Below, piece by piece: positions 1 to 4,563 of a DNA stretch of 5,088 nt. The notes below the pieces were generated by a model that did not search any database, was not told the origin of the DNA, and saw nothing but the letters and a program-made list of their open reading frames with translations. A program made the position numbers and the translations under genes. The DNA lies in NCBI GenBank assembly GCA_012513235.1, contig JAAZCO010000197.1, positions 1-5,088 of the forward strand. The letters are read 5' to 3'. Each line of letters opens with the position of its first letter. Positions within the stretch are counted from its first letter, which is position 1. The stretch comes from Gammaproteobacteria bacterium (GTDB taxonomy: Bacteria > Pseudomonadota > Gammaproteobacteria > Pseudomonadales > Pseudomonadaceae).

Positions 1-43
1 AGTCACAGTACAGATACGGTGAACTGCTGAGAAAGCCTTTTCT

Positions 44-1732
44 ATGTTTGGTTCCGGCGACAAAAATAAAGCAAAACAAGCAGCGCCAGACGCTGACACA
101 GTATCACCTGAAGAGACACAGGATGATAACGCATCTGCAGCTCCAGTGAAAAAGGGGTTGTTCTCATGGTTTGGTCGTAAAAAAGATAAGGCTAAAGCTG
201 AGCCGACAGCGGTTGTTGCACCAGAAACTGAGCCAGAAGCCGAGCTGGAAGTTGCTGCAATCACTGAGCCTGAGCTTGCTGATGAGCCAGAAGCACAGCC
301 GACTGCGGTGTTAGAGCCAGCTGCGCCTGAGGTGATTGAGCCGCACATACCTGCTGCTCAGGTGGAAGCGCCGCTGCGAGCAGAAGCGCCTGCTGATGCA
401 GAGATTTTAACGGCAGTCGAACCCGTTCCTGAGCCGTTGGCTGCTGTAGAGCCTGTAGTGGTAGCTGAGCTTGAGCCAATAGCCGCAGCTGTATCTACAC
501 CTGTTATTGCAGAGCCAGCGGCATCTGTGCCTGAGCGGACGGCCGTTGAGCCTGAAATTGAGACAGAGCCTGAAGTAGTAGCCGAGCCTGTGGTTGCTGC
601 GCGTCCTTCACGCTTTAACTTATCCGTGGGGCGTGAAGTGATTACGCCTGCTGTTGTGGTTGCGCCAGAGCCAGAGCCTGTTGCTGCGCCAAGCCAACCC
701 GAACCCGCAGTGCCAGCCGATACTCCAGCTGCTGCAGTGGATGCGGATGTACCGGTTTTAGCAGCTAACTTAGCGGGGCAGAGTAAGCCACAAGGCAATA
801 AAGTCGGTTGGTTTGCGCGCCTGAAACAAGGTTTAGCCAAAACCAGCTCCAGCCTTGGCGAAGGTATGGCCAGCCTGTTTTTAGGCAAAAAAGAAATTGA
901 TGACGACCTGCTCGAAGAGCTAGAAACCCGCTTGCTGATGGCGGATGTGGGTATGGAAGCTACTACCACTATTATGGGTAACCTCACTCGTCGTGTGGCC
1001 CGTAAAGAGTTAGCCGACAGCGGTGCCCTCTACCAAGCTTTGCAAGTGGAAATGGCTGAGTTACTGCGCCCAGTTGAACAGCCGATGACTATCTCAGCAC
1101 AGAAAAAGCCGCATGTGATTTTGGTGGTCGGAGTGAATGGTGCGGGTAAAACCACCACCATTGGTAAATTAGCTCAGCGTCTGCAAAACGAAGGCAAAAA
1201 AGTCATGCTAGCGGCCGGTGATACCTTCCGCGCTGCCGCAGTAGAGCAACTGCAGGTTTGGGGTGAGCGTAATCAAATTCCCGTGATTGCCCAGCACACC
1301 GGTGCCGATTCTGCTTCAGTGATTTTTGATGCGGTACAAGCGGCGCAAGCGCGTGGCATAGATGTGTTAATTGCCGATACGGCAGGGCGTTTGCACACTA
1401 AAGACAACTTGATGGAAGAACTGCGCAAAGTTGCACGCGTGATGGGTAAGCTCGATGACAGCGCCCCGCATGAAGTGTTATTGGTACTGGATGCCGGTAC
1501 CGGTCAGAATGCAATTAATCAAACCCGTCAATTTAATGAAACCATTCCCTTGACCGGTTTAGCCTTAACCAAGCTGGATGGAACAGCCAAAGGTGGGGTG
1601 ATTTTTGCATTGGCTAAACACTTCCAAATCCCAGTACGCTATATTGGTGTGGGTGAAGGTATTGATGATTTACGCGACTTTGTGGCCGATGATTTTGTCA
1701 AAGCATTGTTTGCGCAAAAGGATGATGAATGA
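44..1732 (+). CDS. ftsY: Signal recognition particle receptor FtsY (SRP GTPase, long acidic N-terminal domain)
   Basis: FtsY docks SRP-bound ribosomes at the inner membrane and, with Ffh, hydrolyses GTP to hand nascent membrane proteins to SecYEG. The 562-residue protein opens with a short charged stretch, then a hydrophobic/basic segment at residues 36-47 (KKGLFSWFGRKK) resembling the first E. coli lipid-binding helix. Residues about 52-245 are a disordered-looking A/P/E/V-rich acidic domain. A second amphipathic helix (GWFARLKQGL, 255-264) leads into the N domain (about 265-345). The GTPase G domain shows the P-loop GVNGAGKTTT at 363-372, DTFRAAA at 393-399, DTAGR at 445-449, the guanine-specificity motif TKLDG at 509-513, and GVGEGIDDLRDF near the C terminus. 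The start is supported by GAGAAAG at 29-35, 8 bases upstream. The protein is longer than E. coli FtsY (about 500 residues), the excess lying in the acidic region. Its stop overlaps the ftsE start. Identification is secure; the exact start is slightly less so. Confidence 0.97.
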   Translation: MFGSGDKNKAKQAAPDADTVSPEETQDDNASAAPVKKGLFSWFGRKKDKAKAEPTAVVAPETEPEAELEVAAITEPELADEPEAQPTAVLEPAAPEVIEPHIPAAQVEAPLRAEAPADAEILTAVEPVPEPLAAVEPVVVAELEPIAAAVSTPVIAEPAASVPERTAVEPEIETEPEVVAEPVVAARPSRFNLSVGREVITPAVVVAPEPEPVAAPSQPEPAVPADTPAAAVDADVPVLAANLAGQSKPQGNKVGWFARLKQGLAKTSSSLGEGMASLFLGKKEIDDDLLEELETRLLMADVGMEATTTIMGNLTRRVARKELADSGALYQALQVEMAELLRPVEQPMTISAQKKPHVILVVGVNGAGKTTTIGKLAQRLQNEGKKVMLAAGDTFRAAAVEQLQVWGERNQIPVIAQHTGADSASVIFDAVQAAQARGIDVLIADTAGRLHTKDNLMEELRKVARVMGKLDDSAPHEVLLVLDAGTGQNAINQTRQFNETIPLTGLALTKLDGTAKGGVIFALAKHFQIPVRYIGVGEGIDDLRDFVADDFVKALFAQKDDE

Positions 1733-2397
1733 TTCGTTTTGAGCAGGTCGAAAAGCGCTACCCCAATGGACATGTGGGTTTACATGAGTTGAGCTTTCGT
1801 GTGCGCCGTGGTGAGTTTTTATTTGTCACCGGCCACTCGGGTGCGGGTAAAAGTACCATGCTGCGCCTGCTGTTAGCGATGGAGCGCCCAACGGCTGGCA
1901 AGCTTTTGCTGGCTGGGCAAGACCTTGCAAAAATTCGTAATTCACAGATTCCGTTTTTACGTCGCCAGATTGGCGTGGTGTTTCAAAACCACCAGCTGCT
2001 GTTTGACCGCAGTGTCTTTGCTAACGTGGCGCTGCCACTGCAAATCCTGGGCTTACCGCAAGATGAAATTAATCAACGCGTCAGCTTAGCCTTGGAGCGA
2101 GTGAGCCTCAAAGAAAAGGCGCTACAAGCACCATCAGACTTATCCACAGGCCAACAGCAGCGCGTGGGTATTGCGCGCGCGATTGTGCATCAGCCCGCTC
2201 TTTTGCTCGCGGATGAGCCTACCGGTAACTTAGACCCGCGCTTGGCAGCAGAAATTATGGCGGTGTTTGAAGATATCAACCAACTGGGCACCACCGTCTT
2301 GATTGCCAGTCACGATTTGGCTCTGATTGCGCGGATGCGTCATCGTATGCTGACTTTGCAGCGTGGTCGTTTAATTGGTGATGGAGAAGCAGGGTAA
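1729..2397 (+). CDS. ftsE: Cell division ATP-binding protein FtsE
   Basis: This is the cytoplasmic ATPase of the FtsEX complex, which binds the divisome and drives conformational change in FtsX to activate peptidoglycan hydrolases (through EnvC in E. coli). All ABC motifs are intact in 222 residues: Walker A GHSGAGKST at 35-43, Q-loop Q86 in VVFQNHQ, signature LSTGQQQR at 138-145, Walker B LLLADEP at 158-164 with catalytic E163, D-loop around NLD (167-169), and switch H195 in ASHD. Length matches the family (E. coli 222). The signature has T instead of the usual second G of LSGGE/Q, which I recall as normal in pseudomonads. The start codon overlaps the ftsY stop as ATGA, with AAAAGGA at 1716-1722 as ribosome-binding site, so translation is probably coupled. 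Related LolD/MacB-type ATPases are excluded by the FtsX partner immediately downstream. Confidence 0.97.
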   Translation: MIRFEQVEKRYPNGHVGLHELSFRVRRGEFLFVTGHSGAGKSTMLRLLLAMERPTAGKLLLAGQDLAKIRNSQIPFLRRQIGVVFQNHQLLFDRSVFANVALPLQILGLPQDEINQRVSLALERVSLKEKALQAPSDLSTGQQQRVGIARAIVHQPALLLADEPTGNLDPRLAAEIMAVFEDINQLGTTVLIASHDLALIARMRHRMLTLQRGRLIGDGEAG

Positions 2398-3413
2398 TGT
2401 GCGCAGCTAAAATTACTCCAGATCAACCTGGCGAGCGCGTTGGCGCAACCAGCAAGAATCAAGTGGCTGATAGCCTGTCGGATAACCGCGGTTTTCGTAA
2501 TCAATTTCGTGCATGGGTTGAAAATCATCGTGCCAGTTGCAGTGACAGTATCAACCGCTTAGTACGCCAACCCTTAGGTAGCTTTTTTACCTGCTTGGTG
2601 ATGGCCGTCGCCTTAAGTTTGCCGATGGGTTTAGCGCTGCTATTGGAAAACGTCAGTCAATTGGGTGGCTCATGGCAGCGTGCAGCACAAATCTCTATGT
2701 ATTTAGAGCTTGATGCAGGTGATACCTACGGCCAATTATTACGCGATAAAATTGCTGAGCATCCGCATGTAGCGCAGGCGCAGTGGATCAGTCGTGAACA
2801 AGCCTTAGCTGAGTTCCAAGAGCAGTCTGGCTTAGGTGATGCGCTGCGTGAGTTACCAGATAACCCATTGCCCGGTAGTATCTTAGTCACGCCCGAAGTG
2901 ATTGATAAAGATACTTTGGTGGCCTTGCTCGCTGAGCTGAAAGCCATGCCAAAGGTGCAGCAAGCCCAGCTCGATTTAATATGGATTGAGCGTTTGGCAG
3001 CCATTTTACATATGGGCGAGCACTTTATTTTCGCTTTATCAGTCTTGCTGATTGCCGCATTACTACTGGTGGTGGGCAATACTATTCGTCTGCATATTGA
3101 AAACCGTCGGATTGAGATTGAAGTGATTAAGCTCGTGGGTGGTACTGACGGCTATGTACGTCGTCCGTTTCTCTATATGGGTGTGCTCTATGGACTAGCT
3201 GGCGGCGTATTAGCTTGGATATTGTTGGCCTTTGGTTTGCAATGGCTCAATGATTCAGTGGTGCAGTTGGCGCAACTGTATGGCAGTGACTTCAGTTTGT
3301 CGGGTGTACCAATCGAAGATGGCTTTTCCTTATTACTTGGTGCAGTATTGTTGGGTTACATCGGTGCTTGGTTAGCTGTAGCACGGCACTTGCGGGAATT
3401 ATCACCGCGTTAG
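2397..3413 (+). CDS. ftsX: Cell division protein FtsX (permease-like subunit)
   Basis: FtsX is the inner-membrane partner of FtsE; its periplasmic loop recruits and activates the cell-wall amidase activator at the septum. The 338-residue protein has the family layout: a polar cytoplasmic N-terminus (about 1-58), TM1 at about 60-83, a large periplasmic domain (about 86-205, including the QISMYLE strand at 98-104 and PGSILVTPE at 159-167), TM2 at about 209-231, a basic cytoplasmic loop (IENRRIEIEVIKLVGG, 234-249) that should contact FtsE, TM3 at about 259-283, and TM4 at about 309-330. It ends in the short basic tail ARHLRELSPR. Length is close to E. coli FtsX (352). The start overlaps the ftsE stop (TAATG); GGAG at 2383-2386 is a plausible ribosome-binding site 10 bases upstream. 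The TAG stop is followed at once by a second in-frame TAG (3414-3416). TM borders are by eye. Confidence 0.96.
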   Translation: MCAAKITPDQPGERVGATSKNQVADSLSDNRGFRNQFRAWVENHRASCSDSINRLVRQPLGSFFTCLVMAVALSLPMGLALLLENVSQLGGSWQRAAQISMYLELDAGDTYGQLLRDKIAEHPHVAQAQWISREQALAEFQEQSGLGDALRELPDNPLPGSILVTPEVIDKDTLVALLAELKAMPKVQQAQLDLIWIERLAAILHMGEHFIFALSVLLIAALLLVVGNTIRLHIENRRIEIEVIKLVGGTDGYVRRPFLYMGVLYGLAGGVLAWILLAFGLQWLNDSVVQLAQLYGSDFSLSGVPIEDGFSLLLGAVLLGYIGAWLAVARHLRELSPR

Positions 3414-3438
3414 TAGCAAGGCTTTATAGGAGAAGGGT

Positions 3439-3461
3439 TTGCGCGAATTTATACAGCGCAA
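3439..3461. repeat. Inverted repeat TTGCGC-N11-GCGCAA in the ftsX-rpoH gap
   Basis: TTGCGC at 3439-3444 and GCGCAA at 3456-3461 are perfect reverse complements separated by 11 mostly A/T bases. As RNA it would be a 6-bp stem with an 11-base loop. There is no T-run after it, so it is not a convincing terminator for ftsYEX. It ends 5 bases upstream of the predicted rpoH -35 element, a place where an operator could sit. No known binding site is matched. Confidence 0.35.
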
Positions 3462-3501
3462 TAAATGGAACTTTCTGGCATGTTTGCCATCTTATACATA
3501 A
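3439..3501 (+). CDS. Possible 20-codon small ORF with TTG start and strong Shine-Dalgarno
   Basis: A Shine-Dalgarno sequence AGGAG at 3428-3432 lies just after the ftsX stop but has no ATG or GTG at a usual distance. Six bases downstream is a TTG that opens 20 sense codons ending in TAA at 3499-3501; the peptide would begin MREFIQRNKWNF. It could be translated only from ftsX read-through, because the predicted rpoH transcription start is near its end. I recognise no family, and an ORF this short can easily arise by chance. The alternative is that the purine-rich run is accidental or has an RNA-level role. Confidence is low. Confidence 0.15.
   Translation: MREFIQRNKWNFLACLPSYT
3467..3494 (+). 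promoter_or_regulatory. Predicted sigma-E/AlgU-type (ECF) promoter of rpoH
   Basis: GGAACTT at 3467-3473 is an exact match to the -35 consensus of the RpoE/AlgU sigma family. It is followed after 16 bases (counted from GAACTT) by TCTTA at 3490-3494, which fits the -10 pattern TCTnA. Transcription would begin around 3500-3502, giving a leader of roughly 40 bases before rpoH. Transcription of rpoH by AlgU in P. aeruginosa and by sigma-E in E. coli is established, which supports the assignment. It implies that envelope stress raises heat-shock sigma factor levels. Weaker sigma-70-like elements overlap the same AT-rich stretch but none has both boxes well spaced. Confidence 0.72.
3476..3489. repeat. 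Perfect dyad TGGCA-N4-TGCCA inside the rpoH promoter spacer
   Basis: TGGCA at 3476-3480 and TGCCA at 3485-3489 form a perfect 5+5 inverted repeat around TGTT. It fills most of the spacer between the predicted -35 and -10 boxes of rpoH, so a protein bound there would be expected to block or modulate the promoter. I cannot assign a regulator, and a dyad of this size is not rare by chance. Confidence 0.4.
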
Positions 3502-3528
3502 TTGTATTATTAAGATATTGTCACCCGT

Positions 3529-3550
3529 TGGAGGATATTTATGACCACCA
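3529..3550 (+). promoter_or_regulatory. Candidate hairpin masking the rpoH ribosome-binding site (possible RNA thermometer)
   Basis: The Shine-Dalgarno sequence TGGAGG (3529-3534) can pair with CCACCA (3545-3550), just inside the coding region. This gives five base pairs with one internal A-A mismatch and leaves a 10-base loop that contains the ATG. A short, mismatched stem over the ribosome-binding site is the general form of heat-labile translational control, and rpoH translation is known to be temperature-controlled in E. coli through a different structure. Stability was judged by eye only. Confidence 0.3.
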
Positions 3551-4401
3551 CGACCGCATTACAAACGGCGCAGATGCTCAGCCCAGGTGCCAACCTGCAG
3601 GCGTATGTGCATTCTGTGAACTCGATTCCGGTATTGTCCGTTGAACAAGAACGTGACCTAGGCGAGCGTTTGTATTATCACCAAGATTTAGACGCTGCCC
3701 GCCAAATGGTTATGGCCCACTTACGTTTTGTGGTGCATATCGCGCGCAGTTATTCAGGCTATGGCCTGCCGCAAGGCGATTTAATCCAAGAAGGTAACGT
3801 TGGCCTGATGAAGGCGGTGAAGCGTTTTAACCCAGAGATGGGTGTGCGCTTGGTGTCTTTTGCTGTGCACTGGATTAAAGCTGAGATTCACGAATATGTG
3901 TTGCGTAACTGGCGCATCGTTAAAGTGGCGACCACTAAAGCACAGCGTAAATTATTCTTTAATTTACGTAGCCAGAAAAAGCGTTTAGCGTGGTTGACCA
4001 ACGATGAAGTGACAGCCGTAGCCGACTCTTTGGGTGTGGAAGCACGCGAAGTACGCGAGATGGAAAGCCGCTTAACCGGCCATGATATGTCCTTTGATCC
4101 GTCAGATAATGACGATGATGAAAGCGCCTATCAGTCGCCTGCCAACTACTTAGAAGATCACAGTTATGATCCAGCCTTGCAGTTGGAAGCGTCGGATCAG
4201 ACTGAGAATGACAGCAGCAGCTTGCATGAAGCACTCAGTGAATTGGATGAGCGCAGCCGTGATATTTTGCAGCAGCGTTGGTTGTCCGATGAGAAGGTCA
4301 CGCTGCATGATTTAGCCGCGCAATATGGTGTGTCTGCTGAGCGTATTCGCCAGTTAGAAAAAAATGCCATGAAGAAGCTTAAAGGTAGCATTGCTGCTTA
4401 A
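3541..4401 (+). CDS. rpoH: RNA polymerase heat-shock sigma factor RpoH (sigma-32)
   Basis: RpoH directs RNA polymerase to heat-shock promoters for chaperones and proteases. The 286-residue protein (E. coli 284) has sigma region 1.2/2 across about 17-125, with core-binding and -10 recognition sequences including LRFVVHIARSYSGYGLP and RLVSFAVHWIKAEIHEYV. The diagnostic RpoH box QRKLFFNLR is at 135-143. An acidic, variable linker (DPSDNDDDESAY, 186-197) separates region 3 from region 4, whose helix-turn-helix (DLAAQYGVSAERIRQLEKNAMKKL, written here as two parts 257-268 and 269-280) ends the protein. L50, A53 and V57 align with E. coli L47, A50 and I54, the region where sigma-32 is recognised for SRP-dependent membrane targeting. 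GGAGGA at 3530-3535 lies 5 bases before the ATG. The gene has its own predicted ECF promoter and terminator, but read-through from ftsX is possible. Confidence 0.98.
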   Translation: MTTTTALQTAQMLSPGANLQAYVHSVNSIPVLSVEQERDLGERLYYHQDLDAARQMVMAHLRFVVHIARSYSGYGLPQGDLIQEGNVGLMKAVKRFNPEMGVRLVSFAVHWIKAEIHEYVLRNWRIVKVATTKAQRKLFFNLRSQKKRLAWLTNDEVTAVADSLGVEAREVREMESRLTGHDMSFDPSDNDDDESAYQSPANYLEDHSYDPALQLEASDQTENDSSSLHEALSELDERSRDILQQRWLSDEKVTLHDLAAQYGVSAERIRQLEKNAMKKLKGSIAA

Positions 4402-4422
4402 GATATATCCTGCGGGTGACAC

Positions 4423-4451
4423 AAAGGCGACCTTAAACAGTCGCCTTTTTT
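4423..4451 (+). terminator. Intrinsic terminator of rpoH
   Basis: AAAGGCGAC (4423-4431) and GTCGCCTTT (4440-4448) form a perfect 9-bp stem around the 8-base loop CTTAAACA, and the 3' arm runs into six consecutive T residues (4446-4451). It lies 21 bases past the rpoH stop, so it should end the rpoH transcript and separate it from the downstream oxidoreductase. The 5' side has only three A residues, so strong activity in the reverse direction is unlikely. Confidence 0.92.
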
Positions 4452-4476
4452 ATTGTCTGCAGATTAGTATGTCAGG

Positions 4477-4505
4477 TTGCTGCTGCCGAAAGCCTGCTCT
4501 AGCAT
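4477..4505 (+). promoter_or_regulatory. Weak candidate sigma-70 promoter for the downstream SDR gene
   Basis: TTGCTG (4477-4482) and TAGCAT (4500-4505) are separated by 17 bases, and they match the -35 and -10 consensus at three and four of six positions. A promoter is expected somewhere between the rpoH terminator and the SDR start, and this is the best-spaced pair I can see there. The match is weak enough to be chance. Confidence 0.25.
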
Positions 4506-4516
4506 GGCCTGATGAC

Positions 4517-4531
4517 TGCGCGTTGAGCGCA
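4517..4531. repeat. Short inverted repeat TGCGC-N5-GCGCA upstream of the SDR gene
   Basis: TGCGC at 4517-4521 and GCGCA at 4527-4531 are perfect reverse complements around GTTGA. They sit just downstream of the weak promoter candidate, where they could act as an operator or a 5' leader hairpin. The core GCGC is shared with the dyad in front of rpoH, but the spacers differ, so I do not claim a common regulator. Confidence 0.25.
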
Positions 4532-4563
4532 ATGGCAAGCTCACCAGTGAATGAGGTCAAGGT

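Noticed and set aside
1..43. Tail of an upstream gene ending in TGA at 28-30
   Set aside because: Only nine codons are visible in that frame and other frames are equally possible, so nothing distinguishes coding from leader sequence.
261..479. Antisense Gln/Ala/Leu-rich frame opposite ftsY
   Set aside because: It is a shadow of the same low-complexity region, with no ribosome-binding site or plausible protein family.
197..778. True tandem repeat array in the ftsY 5' half
   Set aside because: EPE/VAEP-like units recur but with no fixed period or alignable unit, so it is compositional low complexity and not a tandem repeat.
358..987. Long antisense open frame of 209 codons opposite ftsY
   Set aside because: It mirrors the A/P/E-rich repeat-like coding of the FtsY acidic domain, giving a Ser/Ala/Gly/Thr-rich translation with no recognisable domain. 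Low-complexity GC-rich coding routinely leaves the opposite strand free of stops.
2726..3079. Antisense frame opposite ftsX
   Set aside because: It lies wholly within a well-supported ftsX reading frame. The translation has no domain features.
3476..3488. Possible sigma-54 promoter (TGGCA...TTGCC) upstream of rpoH
   Set aside because: The GG and GC elements are separated by 7 bases, whereas sigma-54 promoters require 10. The symmetry is better described as a dyad.
3492..3500. DnaA-box-like TTATACATA upstream of rpoH
   Set aside because: It has one mismatch to TTWTNCACA, is a single copy, and lies in an AT-rich promoter. E. coli rpoH does carry DnaA sites, but one imperfect match is insufficient.
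3484..3510. Sigma-70 promoter TTGCCA ... TATTAT
   Set aside because: The spacing is 15 bases, shorter than the favoured 16-18, and alternative -10 boxes in this AT-rich stretch are no better. It cannot be excluded but is much weaker than the overlapping ECF promoter.
3959..4391. Two antisense frames opposite rpoH
   Set aside because: Both overlap strongly conserved sigma-factor coding and show no independent coding evidence.
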